A stretch of DNA of 64,000 nucleotides from Hyaloperonospora brassicae (GCA_947650285.1 CANTFL010000272.1:1-64000); one strand, 5' to 3'; counted from the stretch's first letter, positions 10,926-23,286 are shown. The notes: generated by a model from the sequence alone, not told the origin. Program-made: numbers and translations.

Positions 10926-12050
10926 ATCCCGACTCTCCGCTGGCGCCCGGACGACCGACTAACGGAGAAGGCAACCCGATTCCGTGTTCAGTATGTTCCT
11001 GCTCACCTTGTGGACCCGTCGGTGGGGCGGGTTGCGCTCTTCTTGGTGGACTTGAGCTGAAGCTGAACTTGACCGTCTTAGGGATAGGTGTTGATCGGGT
11101 AGAAATGCTTCACCCGGTCAAACGTATGTGCGTATCACGTGGAAATTCTTCACTCGATCGCTTGCAACTTGGGCGCTATCCCAGTGTCGCCTATATCTGA
11201 ATGTGATGCTTGAGCCGCGAGCCTTCTGACCACTTGAGCCGTCTCGCGATCTTGAATCTGAACCGTAGGGTTCACTGCGTCCAATCGCAGTTGAGGGGGG
11301 GGGGTGAGAATTGACTTTCCGCCTGGCCAAACAATCCAAGGACGAAGTTTGCTTCGACGTGGGTGAATCTCTTTTCAACGGGAGGCCAAAGATCCTGCCC
11401 GGGAGAAGTCGACGCGTGTCTTTCGTTGCAAATTCAATTCTGTTTAATGCCAACCAACCAAATCCAAAACATATAAATATGCCTATCTGTTCGATAGGTC
11501 TGCTGTTGCGTGTCGCCTGTCTATGTCATTCACATCTTGCACCATGTGACCCACAGCAGATAATCCACAGTGAATCGCCCCAGACCGGATCTCCCCATAC
11601 CGGATCGCGGTATGTGATCCACACCAATTACGTGATCCATGTCAAGTAGGTGATCCATGCCAATTTTATGTCCACACCAATGACGTAGCCGGTGGATCGC
11701 GGGGTAGTGGATCGCGGTGTAGTGGATCGCGAGTCAGCGGGGTGGCGGATCGCGGTATGCGATCCACGCCGGGTACATGATCCACTCTCCCAGCTTGCTT
11801 CCATGTTCACCTACATCCCATTGCCTCTATCGATCCAGTACTTCACTTGACTTTTACCCCTTGAATGATCCAGTTCTTGTACCTCGGTGATCTAAAGCTT
11901 CGATTGCAGATCGCGATCGGACAATTATCGATCCTCGGCTATACTCCTTCTCGACCGTTAAATAGATCCATCCAAATAACTTCAACAGTCATTTTCTATC
12001 ACTCATTCGTCTGATTCCATCCTGCGTCCCAACACCACGGTTAAATCTCG
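10925..12050 (-). repeat. E-family leader/LTR region, minus orientation (inverted-repeat arm 1)
   Basis: This is the reverse complement of 19,201-20,326 at very high identity; only scattered differences were noted. It contains the GCGATCCAC tandem motif, a G10 run at 11,297-11,306 and the stretch that also begins element F. It lies directly upstream (minus sense) of the gag remnant at 10,925-9,419 and directly downstream of the 3' end of element E. It would therefore be the LTR plus 5' leader if E and this gag share one LTR. Exact LTR ends could not be set. Confidence 0.75.
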
Positions 12051-12055
12051 TGACC

Positions 12056-13063
12056 ACTTTACCACAATCATCCCCTGCACCGTTAGTCGACAAACGGTGT
12101 CGCCCTAGCTGTGCATCCTCTTGCATATTGACCTCTATTAACTTTCAGACCTCCTCAGTACTGCAATCTGGCTGGTCATGCCTCATCGTATCGATACCCA
12201 CGTTCTTCATTATCGTGTGGACGCCATAGGCGTTCTTTTGGATCGTCGATCGTCCTAGTCGAGCGGTTCTTGCAACCCCATATCTTCGGTTGGGCTCGCG
12301 TCTTGCTGATTGTTGGACCAGTATTGTGCCCCACAATCCTCAACCATGATCCCATCTAGATGATTGGTGGACTGTCCATGAACCCGACCAGACTCATCAG
12401 GATTGCTGTCATGGATAACATTCGACTCGCAAACTAGTTGCTTAGAACGGTGCTGCGCTTGATGGTTTCCCTTTCTGATTCCGATTAATTAGATCACCGC
12501 CAGTGAATTTACCTTCTCCTTCCTTCAAACACGTCGTCGGTTGTTTATGGCCACAAATTGATAGACCTGTCTGCTTCACCATCCTTGACTCCACAATCCT
12601 CAACCATGATCCAGTCTGGGTGACGGGTGAACTGTCTATGAACCTGACTAGCCTCATCAGAAATGCTGTCATTGATAAAATTCGACTCGCAAACTAGTTG
12701 CTTAGATCGGTGTTGCGCTTGATCGCTTCCCTCATAGGTTCCGATTAAATACACATCCGCCGGTGACTTTACCTTCTTCTTCCTTTCAAAATGTCATCGG
12801 TAGTCATCACCGCAACTCTTTTGACCTTTTTTCTGGATCATCTTTGTTTCTTAGAACCCTCAACCGTGATCGCGTCTGCCTGATGGGTGGACCATCTATG
12901 AATCATATCAGCTATCTCGTGATATGCATCCTCGATTGCAATGACCTCTTCAACACCGACCACTTCACTTGATCAATCACGCGCTCTAGAGCCTTTAAAT
13001 ATTTCTATTTCAGTATCGATCAACAAAACCACCTCCATTCATCAAAGAGCTTCCATCGTTTCT
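12056..13063 (-). other. 3' untranslated region of element E, with tandem repeats
   Basis: Lies between the chromodomain stop of element E and the leader/LTR arm. No reading frame with recognisable content was seen. It contains a 260-bp tandem repeat, listed separately. Confidence 0.6.
12331..12945. repeat. 260-bp direct tandem repeat, about 2.4 copies
   Basis: Anchors CCACAATCCTCAACCATGAT at 12,331 and 12,591 and the variant TTAGAACCCTCAACCGTGAT at 12,851 give a period of exactly 260 bp. CGACTCGCAAACTAGTTGCT recurs at the same spacing. The last copy is partial and more diverged. Confidence 0.85.
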
Positions 13064-13104
13064 TCTTCGTCGATCATCACTTGACTTCGTCTCATTTGCC
13101 TTTT

Positions 13105-15324
13105 CTAATTACTCACTGCAATTGGGTTTGTTACCTGGATCGCCACACACAACCCTTCCCTTTGTCCACATCTGCAACCTCGTTGCAGGCAACTTCCGAT
13201 TCGACACATCGGTTTTTCATCCACCGCTGCTTCGTGTAATTGCATCACCTCGAAACGATTCTTGCTGACTCGATCGCGATCGAACTCTTGCATCAAGGCC
13301 CCACAGTTCAAGTCGACCTCATCTATCCAAGTCGGATCGACCGATCCCTTCCATTGCACTAAATACTGGCGCTGCACTCTGCCAAAACGGGTCCGTCTGC
13401 CGGATTGCACATCCAATATCTTATCGACTTCAAATTCATCTTCATCCAATGTGCGTTTCCAGCTATCTTCTGGCAGCAGGGATTCTTCAGAATCCAAGCG
13501 ATCCGCCTCTTTAACGTTCAACAGTTTTTTTCGCCGATACGGGAAGGTTTTCACCCGCTTCAGCTTGGATATATGTACCAACGGGAATGATCGATAAGGT
13601 ATATTCGAGATCTCGAAACGTACTGCGTGTCTCCCGCAAATTTCTCTAACCCGGAATGGCCCATGCCACATATGTGCCAGCTTTCGGGTGTATCCTTCTT
13701 TCACTCGATCCAAATAGAGCCATACTTGCGATCCAACTTCGATATCATGCTATCCGTCCTCAGTATTGTGTCGGTCGTCCCGATCTTGGATCGCGATCCG
13801 TAGAAGATCGTTAACGGCTTCTCTAGCTATCTGGTAATGACGTCGCATATGGTAACGCCATCTTCGTGGATCTTGGTCCCATCGTTTGGTGCTTCCCAAA
13901 GGCAAAGTCGCTTCCAGCGTCGATCTTGGGTCCCAACTGTGGATCAGGTAGAATGACTTATCTCCTCGCAAGCGATCCTGTGCCGTGTTGATGGCGAACA
14001 GCAACCTCTCAGCGTAATCGTCCCAATACTTCTGATCCATATCTGTAACGTACATCTTCAACGCCCTCGTCAAGGTCTGCACGATTCTTTCTGCTGTTCC
14101 ATTCGCTTGGGGTCGATATGCCATAGTAGCACGCTGTTTCTGCCCCGCGGTCCGGTTGAACGCTCGGACGCAATTGGACATGAATCCTGGCTCTCGATCA
14201 TGGCGGATCGCTTCACTGGCTCCAAATCTTCAAAACACACACTCTTCGTAACTTTCAGCGATCGTTTGATCAGTTCTGGAGGAACTCGCCTTGGCGATTA
14301 CGTACCCTGAGAAATAATCTACCCACAGCAACAACTCAGTGTTTCCATTTAAAGATCGCGGCAACGATGGGATGTGATCCATAGCAATTATCTGAAACGG
14401 ATACGTGGCTTGGACATTCCCCGGCGATTCGCCGCGCAGTATAGGTTTACCTTTTCCCGTCATGCAATCAACACATTCTCCTACATAACGCTGGACACTC
14501 CGATAGAGTCCTATCCAGTGGAACTTGGATCGGACTCGTTGGTATGTTCTTCCAACACCATGGTGTCCGCCCTCCAGAATTGTCTAATTATGATGCAGGA
14601 AATCTTGCTGCAGTAGTTCCGGTACCACCAAACGAATCAATTTCACGCGGCTATCGGGATCTTCCGTAGATCGCGGGCAGAAAAACGGTAGTCTGCTTTC
14701 GTCAACTTCATAATCGAACGCGATCCGAGCAAATAACTTTGCTTCTTCAATACTCAACTTCGTTATGTCTCCGATCAGGAATTCCTTCAGGTTGGCGATC
14801 CAACTCTCTTCTTTCTGTGATTGCTTGATTCGTTCGATTCTGATCCTCTGAACGACTTCCTCTTGCATTACTTCAGGTGACCGTCGTCTCCTTACGACTG
14901 ATCTAGTAACGGCAGATATTTTCACGACCCGATCGACCATTTTGGGTGTCAATAACGTGTCCAACCGGTTCAACGAATGTAAAGTATGACGATCTTGATC
15001 GGATACAGTCATCGTGCCTTTCTCTTGTTGTAAAGCGTTGCTTGCCAGTCGATCGGCACTGTGATTCCAGTCCCTCTTCATGTGTAAAAATTCGTGGATC
15101 GGCCACGATCGGAGTTTCTCCATAGCTTTGTGACGTAGCAACTGTGATCCGGGCGCCTTGCAGTCAATTTCTCCGCGCATTGGCCGGACCACTAAGTTAG
15201 AATGGCCACTAATGATGATGCACCCCCGCGCCTGATAGGCCAGGATATCGAAACCTAGTAGCAGACCACGATATTCGGCTTCGTTTGCTGTCAGGTCTGT
15301 TGCGTATTCGGCTGCGACATTCAC
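13105..15324 (-). pseudogene. Element E pol 3' part: second RNase H, integrase, chromodomain
   Basis: Nearly identical to element F in inverse orientation, with the same three in-frame stops (TAG 14,584-14,586, TGA 14,230-14,232, TAG 13,750-13,752) and the same GHS in place of GDS in the RNase H. Only a few codons differ; for example, the chromodomain segment reads FRVREICGR here and FRVKELCGR in F. The integrase zinc domain, DDE residues and chromodomain are as described for F. Shared disabling mutations mean the two copies come from one already broken ancestor. Confidence 0.85.
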
Positions 15325-15350
15325 GATCTTCCATTCCGGGAGCTTTCACA

Positions 15351-17060
15351 CTATTGCACAATACGCCCCGATATTTCGTTTGGTTCAGGCCGATCCAATA
15401 AACTGACCACCAAAAGACTTTCACCTTCCTCCACCGTTGGTGGTGGAATACTTATGGTATGTTTCGGCTGCTTCCTGGGGGCGATCGCAATGAACATCTC
15501 GTCAACCTCTTCGCGTGGGGTAATGCTGACGGCAAGCGTGCCAAGTATTTCATATTCTCCTTTTTCACCCTCCTTGGTCTCCAGTGTCCAATTTGATAGC
15601 AACGCCGCCCATCTCCCAGCCACCCATTCAAGCCTGAAGATTGTACCAGCCAGGCCAACGTTGAATGACGTGTGAGTACCTTGATCTCTCGTGCAACTTT
15701 CATGTTGTAGCCGATATCCAGGATGCGCAGCAGAGCTAAAACTTCTTTCTCCATCATTTCATAGTTAATCTCGTTAGATTTTAGCGTTCTACTAGTGAAC
15801 TTTCCAGGCCAGTATAATCTATCGTGTTCTTGTAGCAAAGCTGCAGATACTGCCCATTTGCCAGCATAGACCACGATCACTGGAGGGCAATCCGGATCAA
15901 AATATTTAAGAATTGGAGTCTTAGCGAAGTTATCCTTGAACATAGTGAACGAAATCATCGCCTTATCCCATCGACTTCTGCCCGTACAGGTAGGATCGAC
16001 CCCAGCAGCACTGGAAAACATTGGATCGCCCCCTGTAACACTAGAAAACGCTGGATCACCCCCTGTAACACTGTTACGTTTGGATCGTGATCACCAAGAC
16101 ACTTCCTGTCGTCAGCTCTCTTTCCATTTCGTGTTGACGATTCCGCCTCATCCATACGTCAAATCTCATGGAAGTTGGCTTCGCGTAATTCGTATAGCAC
16201 TGATGCATATATCGCAAAGTCTTCAATGAATCGGCTTTAGTAATCCAAACTCCCCAAAAAGGACTGCATCTACCGCAGCGGTCGAGGTAACGGAATGTTG
16301 ACCAGCGATCCGAGATCCTTCGGGTGGGCTTCCAGCCCAGCGAGTGATACTTGATGACCGAGATATTCCGCCTTGCGTCTTTTTCAAAAACTTTTGGTCA
16401 GGCTGATCGACAAATTTCACTTGTCGCATGCACGTAGCAATCTATCCACTCTTTCGTACAAAAAGACCCACGATGTAGCTGGAATCAGTATATATTCGAT
16501 GTATGGTCTTTGACCTAGCCCAGATAATGTATGACTTGTGTCCGGCTCTCCTTCTGTAAACACGTCGATCCGTTTGGACGATTCCGTAGAGGAGATTTCC
16601 GGATCAGCGCCGATTTTTATATATTCATACAATGCATTGTCGATCAGGCGTTGATAAATTTGTGGATCGTTTTGAAACCCAAACGAAATCCGTATCCATT
16701 CAAACACGCCTGACGGCGTAATGAATGCTAAAATTATTCTTGCCGCTTCGTCATCTCCACCACCCAAAATCCGCTTGCCATATCCAGTAAGCAGTACCAC
16801 ATCGCTTTGTCCATGTCTTGTAAAAGTTCATTGATCGATGGCATTGGGTACACCATAAGCCTTGTCAACTACTTAATCCGCCGATAGTCGATGCACAATC
16901 GATTATCCTTGCCATTCTTCTTGATGGCAACGACGATCGGCAAGACCCAATGTGATGTGGAAGGTCGAATAATCTTGGCCGATAGCAGTCCTTTAATCAA
17001 ATATGCTAATTTTTCGAAAAACTTGGTGCTACTGGCCGTACGCTTTGCGCGATCGGGCTA
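15351..17060 (-). pseudogene. Element E reverse transcriptase and first RNase H, broken
   Basis: The minus strand near 16,900 gives KKNGKDNRLCIDYRRIK, the start of the RT fingers. 16,800-16,417 gives FITPSGVFEWIRISFGFQND and then YIEYILIPATSWVFLYERVD. The catalytic Y-I-D-D expected before ILIPATSW reads Y-I-E-Y, so the RT active site is lost. 16,021-15,452 gives an RNase H of the gypsy type (WDKAMISFTMFKDNFAKTPI, then LLQEHDRLYWPGKFTSRTLK and NYEMMEKEVLALL). Several frames are needed to read through. A 30-bp unit (ending in GGATCnCCCCCTGTAACACT) is duplicated at about 16,016-16,075. Confidence 0.75.
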
Positions 17061-17202
17061 GCTCCTCACACGTTAATATCGCATATCCCCCCTCGTGCGG
17101 CTGGAGGGAGTGCGTTTCCTATACCTATATGAAGGTGCTTGTTTCTCCAGATTTGTTGTCGTAATCGTTCTCGGTTATCAGTCAGCGGTACACCTGAATC
17201 GT

Positions 17203-18562
17203 CTACCTGAATATAGTCGATCGCAACTTCGGCAGTGGGAAAACAATGTCGGGCAGTACCGCCATGTGCTGATTCACATCCTCCGCGTACAACTCCTCAC
17301 TTACATGACGATAGGTAGCGACGTCCAATTCTCCTGCGATCCGGTCATTATCTCGAATGAGCTCTTCGTCGATCGTCACACCTGGTGAAGACCCGGACTT
17401 TTTCTTCGACTGATCCCCTGCTTCATCGTTCGTCGTGCGTTCGTAGATCGAATGAACCATGGGAATGACACTTGTAGGTCGGTGATCCACTTGTCGATCG
17501 CCCATCACGTCATGAGATTTGTCATGTGATCGATCGGAATCCATGTCTTTATCCATCGCGACCTCTTCCATTGACCTCCCGGGTGCTCGAACGCTTCCGC
17601 TCTTCTCCTTGATTGTGTTGACGACGCGTGGCAGTCCGTCCACATTTGGACCCACTTTCTCGTCTCGGGTCGGGCTGACCTTCGATACAATATTCCCCGT
17701 AGGCCGAATTAAACCTTCTTTGGTGTGGGGTAAGTCGGGTGGTTTACCAGCGGTCCCGCGTATGCGGGCGGCACTTCTTACTCTTATTCAGTCGTATCTT
17801 CAAAGGTTAGTGTCTGCCACTCGTTGTACCGTCGCGATCCAACCGAGACATAGCCGAAGTATCGAGGCACCATGTCGGCAGCCATAATTCAGCTTGAGGT
17901 CGGTCCGCGGCCGAGAGTTACTACCTTATCACTGAGATTTGTCAGCTGCAAGACTTGATCCGACCTATCCCAGTGGTTACGGTGGGTACCCACGTAGGAA
18001 CTCGCCTCAACCAAATCTTGTCGTTAAAGTGGACGTTGCCGATCTTTACCTCCGTCGATCTACCGACCTGCAGCAACAAGTGATGTTCTGCGGTTATGAT
18101 CGGCTCCATGGATGATCCGTACAGTGGTCTGCGTCTTTCCGGATGAATCCTTACTTTATCTGTCAATACCAGAGTCCCGTCAGCCAAATCCGGACGTATA
18201 CCTGCGGTTACCATGAAGCACATACCCAGGATCACCTTTTGACCGACTTGATCACCCACTCACACATCAATATAGTATACCAGCAATCCATTGAGGGTGA
18301 TCTTGATCTTAATGCGTCCTTCGGTCATGTACGTGTTCTCATATATTCCCACACACTCTTGTTTCTGATTCTCGTCAATGACACATCCTATCTTACGAGC
18401 AAAGGCGGTGTCCACGATCGAGATCTCAGCGCCTGAGTCCAGAAGCATTGTGGCCTTTTTGTTGTTAATCTTCCCAACCAATTCAGCTTGCTTGAACCAT
18501 TTTCCTGGTGTATGGTAAATCCAGTATCTCCTTGACTCGCCCGGCGCTAAGACAAGTTCCAT
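17203..18562 (-). pseudogene. Element E aspartic protease and linker
   Basis: Minus-strand 18,562-18,260 contains MLLDSGAEISIVDTAFARK, a retropepsin-type active site (DSGA) that looks intact. One in-frame TGA at 18,260-18,262 separates it from the continuing frame 18,259-17,942 (VGDQVGQKVILGMCFMVTAG ... LADGTLVLTDKVRI), the rest of the protease domain. 17,655-17,203 is an acidic, charged linker toward the RT (MDSDRSHDKSHDVMGDR). The enzyme would cleave the gag-pol polyprotein. Confidence 0.7.
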
Positions 18563-19200
18563 ATTGGTGGGCGATCGGGCGTACTCATTATATCTTCTAA
18601 CACTCGAAATGGAACGGAGACCGTTGGAAAATCACATGTATTTTGCCGATCATACTGCTTGTCCTCGCTTCCGTCGAACTCCTTTCTCTGCACAAATGCA
18701 TATACGCAGAGCCTAAAACTCTTGGCTCGTACCAGGTTGCAAGCTGGCGAGCGTCCTGATTTAGCATCTTCTCGGGCCGTTCCTGCAACATTCCTGCATG
18801 CTTGGTAGGCACATACCACTGACGGATCATGTTGTAAAACTGTTCCATCGTGCACTTTCCTTCCTCGTGAACGTCCTTGCATACGGAAAACACGTAGTAG
18901 CACTTGTCCACAGGATAACCTTACGTCCATACTTCTGACATGTAAGTCTCTTTCAACATCCGCGATCGTCATGTCTCTTCGACACACGGTGCGTACACAC
19001 TGTTTGAGGCTTTCCACGATCGCGGTCGACTTACTCACTTCGAATGAGTGGGTCTCCCGTGTACTGAGCGCGATCCGCAGCGGTAGCCATGTACACATTG
19101 TGTCGATTCGGCTTCTGAGCGCGATCCATAGCCGTGGTTATATACCCGTTGCGTCGGTCCGAGACGGTTTCCGATCCACAAGAGTGGGGGATAGTGCTCG
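18547..19200 (-). pseudogene. Element E gag C-terminal region with zinc-knuckle remnant
   Basis: A minus-strand frame around 18,911-18,597 gives DKCYYVFSVCKDVHEEGKC followed by EQFYNMIRQWYVPTKHAG. This is a signature I recognise just after the zinc knuckle in gag of oomycete gypsy elements. The knuckle itself is broken by a frame change. Upstream, 19,150-18,970 shows gag-like DRAQ and DRGK segments. The capsid half is absent. Confidence 0.65.
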
Positions 19201-20326
19201 AGTGATTTAATCGTGGTGTTGGGACGCAGGATGGAATCAGACGAATGAGTGACAGAAAATGACTGTTGAAGTTATTTGGATGGATCTATTTAACGGTCGA
19301 GAAGGAGTATAGCCGAGGATCGATAATTGTCCGATCGCAATTTGCGATCGAAGCTTTAGATCACCGAGGTACAAGAACTGGATCATTCAAGGGGTAAAAG
19401 TCAAGTGAAGTACTGGATCGATAGAGGCAATGGGATGTAGGTGAACATGGAAGCAAGCTGGGAGAGTGGATCATGTACCCGGCGTGGATCACATACCGCG
19501 ATCCGCCACCCCGCTGACTCGCGATCCACTACACCGCGATCCACTACCCCGCGATCCACCGGCTACGTCATTGGTGTGGACATAAAATTGGCATGGATCA
19601 CCTACTTGACATGGATCACGTAATTGGTGTGGATCACATACCGCGATCCGGTATGGGGAGATCCGGTCTGGGGCGATTCACTGTGGATTATCTGCTGTGG
19701 GTCACATGGTGCAAGATGTGAATGACATAGACAGGCGACACGCAACAGCAGACCTATCGAACAGATAGGCATATTTATATGTTTTGGATTTGGTTGGTTG
19801 GCATTAAACAGAATTGAATTTGCAACGAAAGACACGCGTCGACTTCTCCCGGGCAGGATCTTTGGCCTCCCGTTGAAAAGAGATTCACCCACGTCGAAGC
19901 AAACTTCGTCCTTGGATTGTTTGGCCAGGCGGAAAGTCAATTCTCACCCCCCCCCCTCAACTGCGATTGGACGCAGTGAACCCTACGGTTCAGATTCAAG
20001 ATCGCGAGACGGCTCAAGTGGTCAGAAGGCTCGCGGCTCAAGCATCACATTCAGATATAGGCGACACTGGGATAGCGCCCAAGTTACAAGCGATCGAGTG
20101 AAGAATTTCCACGCGATACGCACATACGTTTGACCGGGTGAAGCATTTCCACCCGATCAACACCTATCCCTAAGACGGTCAAGTTCAGCTTCAGCTCAAG
20201 TCCACCAAGAAGAGCGCAACCCGCCCCACCGACGGGTACACAAGGTGAGCAGGAACATACTGAACACGGAATCGGGTTGCCTTCTCCGTTAGTCGGTCGT
20301 CCGGGCGCCAGTGGAGAGTCGGGATC
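19201..20326 (+). repeat. E-family leader/LTR region, plus orientation (inverted-repeat arm 2)
   Basis: Reverse-complement partner of 10,925-12,050. Corresponding points sum to 31,251 along the whole arm, so there is little or no net indel. It carries the GCGATCCAC tandem motif (19,490-19,660) and ends at GAGAGTCGGGATCAC near 20,326, where the gag start would begin. Sequence of element H follows instead. Confidence 0.8.
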
Positions 20327-20700
20327 ACTAGGAATTGAAATAACCACTTCACCACACACAAAGAATTGAGAATTGTCGTAACTCGTAGATTTTGCCTCAT
20401 CGGTCGCTCGGCGTCTTTTTTCGCAACTCGACGAGTCTTTCTGGCCGTCACTGACATCTAAATGCATGGGTTATTTCGTTGTGCGGATAGCTCGACTCGA
20501 AGGGTCGTCATTTGTCGATTCTTGGCTCGTCGAGCCTACCATCTTTGATTCTCCCATCGTTGAGCCTTCGCTCCTTGAGTCTTCCGTCGTCCACTTATGC
20601 AATTTATTAAAGTAATTTGTTTTCTTTCTTTCATGTACATTGTGCAAAAATAACGCAAGTGCTTGTTCAATCATCTCTGTCTGCTTGGTATCACAGAGAA
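20327..20700 (-). other. 3' end of element H, possible LTR
   Basis: Non-coding. Contains spaced CTCGACGAGTC and TCGTCGAGCC motifs resembling the repeats at 53,855-54,000. If H has LTRs, this is the position expected for the 3' one. No exact repeat ends were found. Confidence 0.3.
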
Positions 20701-22889
20701 TAGATAATTGTTGACAGTGGTGCGTATACTAGTACCCATCTTCCACCCTCAACATCTTTAGCCGATTCTCTCGCTTCGTCTGCCGTAGGTAATCATACAA
20801 CCAACCTTCGCACGACAGATTAAATAACTGCTTTAGTGTCAATGTGTCATTCTCTTTTTACTTCACCCAGAACCGTCGCGGAGTCCTGCCGATGCTTGTC
20901 AAGAGTGGTAAGTCATCATCCACGATCGCTTCTACTTATATCTACAACTTGCTTCACCTGTCTCCCAAATACTCTCTGGTAAAAATTTATCGTCTAAATC
21001 GAAGCGGTCAGTCTCATGATTCCAGTTTCCAACCTCCTTGTAGGTCGTTCACCTTATTTCCTAACCTTCTTTAAGCGTGACACAGGTACGACAGGAAAAA
21101 TCTCTAACCGCTCCTGTTTGATAACTCTAACCCGAAAACAAATTTCTCCACTCCTCGCTTAATGTGGGACGGTTCATTCCATCGATGATCCTCCTTTTTT
21201 ATCAGTCTAGGCGTCAATTTCCTTATAAACTGCCATACTTGATCTCCTTCGCCGAACCTGGTCTCAATTGGCTTTTTCTTTCTTCATCTTGTTGACTTGC
21301 GTATTGAGCATGACATAATTTTTTGTTCGTGAGAAGGTTCGTCGTTTCGCCAACCTTTATCCTTCATTGTAGTCTTTTGCTCGTCAAGCTTTCACACTCA
21401 CCTGGTGTTCCGACGAGAGCTTAAGCGCTATCTCTCGTTGCCGTTTAGACTTGAGGCGCCTCAAAATCTGGTATGCTGAGTCTATCACTATGCGCGCCCC
21501 GGACGGAGTCCGCCGGATCGACTCGTCCATAGCTTTTAGTGTATAGTTCGGGTACCACTAATGAACTAGGTAGAGGGGAGTCTTATAAATTTTAGTCTAG
21601 AGTTATTGATTGCATGTAAGAATCGCTCGGTGATGTCGTCTTAGTCAGCTTGAGAGGATCTTTGACATACACGCGCACTGCATGTATCATCATCTATACG
21701 CTGCGTTCTTGTTGTCCGTGAGATTGGGGTCTATAACTTAATGTAGCTTGCGTTTTAGTCTCCATCATCCCGGCAAAAGTTTGAAACACCTTACTCATGA
21801 ATCTTGGGTCGCTATCATGACAAATGAAGATGGGAGTCCTGAAACGACAAAATGTGTTCTATTCGAATGCTTTCACAACTTGTGATGCCCTGTCGCACTG
21901 ATGGCCTTGTCAATCATAAACCCCCTCGAAGTGATCTTGATACAGGTGCAGCGTCGTATTCTCTCGTCAATTTACTGGAAAATTAATAACAAAGTCCACT
22001 GAGACCGCCTGATAAGACCGGTCGGATATGACGTTACCCGATGATTGTCCTCTTAAGTAAGTCGCGTTATTGCTCTTACTGAATATATCACATGATTTTA
22101 TGTGTTTCCTCCCTATGGCGTTTCCCGGTCCAGTGTAAGTCGGACTTCACTCGGTGAAACGTCCTACGATCCCTTGGTTTCCGCCTTCCACAGAGTCATG
22201 GCACTTTAGCGGATATCATCGATCCGAGTACTTGGAACTTCCAATCGTAAGTATAGGTCTCTGTCCAGCAACTCCCTCGACTAGCGACGCCGTCCTATGT
22301 AGTCGAGTTTACCATCCTCGCTCAGTACGAAACAGTCCACAATTTTTCCCGCGTATTTCTTTTGTTCATGGTTCAGCTTGTCGAACTCTCCTCTAAGAAC
22401 GTTGCCCACTCCTCTTCTCCATCTTAAGATTGTAAAATTTAATTTTCTGCGCTCGGCTTGTACAACTAGCGGATCGATGTCTTCAAAAATCGGTGGTTCT
22501 CGGCACTTAGGCGCTATATTGGCTGCTTTGGTATTCGTTGAGGCTCGGATAGTCGAGTGGGACTCTCGAATTTATCTTGCATGTCTGCTTCCTTGAACGA
22601 CTCTGGCGCTTGACCGTTCTTGTATTGGCGGTTTCTCGCGCCCATTAAAGCGTCATGTCTTTTTCGGGTTGGTTGAATAGAAATTCGGACTCGTCTAGTC
22701 CTACTCTACGTGGTTGTAGTAATTGGTAGCGGTTGTTTCTCTTCTTTCAACGAGGGAGGCTCATCGAGTAATCTCTCTAGTATTCGTTTAAGATTCTGCA
22801 GCTCGTGAGACCTTCCTTGGTCTAAATTCTTGCCCGATTTGGCGTATAACGCTTCGGTGGATAGTGAATCTGCTGCCGCGTTGTAGAAC
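20700..22889 (-). pseudogene. Element H integrase and chromodomain region
   Basis: The minus strand at about 22,020-21,700 reads SYQAVSVDFVINFP and then PIFICHDSDPRFMSKVFQTF and ATLSYRPQSHGQQ. The first two catalytic aspartates of the DDE core are kept. Upstream (22,350-22,060) is a broken zinc domain. 21,300-20,850 gives GDQVWQFIRKLTPRLIKK and FGLELSNRSG, the integrase C-terminal region preceding a chromodomain. It is interrupted by many stops and frameshifts. Its 5' end stops exactly at the target duplication of copy A and the frame resumes at 30,861. Confidence 0.75.
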
Positions 22890-22894
22890 CGTAT
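22890..22894. repeat. Target-site duplication of copy A (CGTAT), left
   Basis: CGTAT directly before the 5' LTR and again at 30,861-30,865 directly after the 3' LTR. Joining the host sequence at one copy restores an open RNase H frame of element H. Confidence 0.9.
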
Positions 22895-23286
22895 TGTGAC
22901 GGGGCAGCCCGTTACATGAAATTTTCACTTTAAGGAAAGTGACAATAAAGAATATAAAGATGGATATTCTTTAAACAATATCACCAAAGTGGTGATATTG
23001 AAGGGTCGACCAAAGGGTCTGTTCATTGGTTGATGTCTTGATGATATCAACCCACCAATCGCCGCAAGACGCGCGCAATGAGTGGTGACGAGACGTCACC
23101 ATACATCCAGTTATATTAGTATAGTTAAACTAAGTCAAACGAAGAGACAGTAGTTTAAAGACTTAATTATATTAATATAACAGTTCTACTTTTACCCTAC
23201 CTACGCTTCCTCGCTTGCCACGTGTACGTCCGTCGGGGCACTCCAAAACCCTTGCGTTAAGTTACGCAAGGGTGTGCCCCGTTACA
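22895..23286 (+). repeat. Copy A 5' LTR
   Basis: 392 bp, begins TGTGACGGGG and ends CCCCGTTACA. Tiled with hairpins, including the terminal 22-nt one (one mismatch here). Confidence 0.95.

Larger units (their letters stand above)
13064..19200 (-). mobile_element. Element E: decayed gypsy element, gag C-terminus to 3' UTR
   Basis: On the minus strand the order is gag zinc knuckle (about 18,900), protease (18,562-17,942), RT and RNase H (17,060-15,450), second RNase H (15,324-14,950), integrase (14,580-13,760), chromodomain (13,713-13,105) and 3' UTR. The gag capsid part is missing: at 19,200 the sequence breaks into the inverted leader arm. Frameshifts, stops and lost catalytic residues show it is dead. 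Confidence 0.8.
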
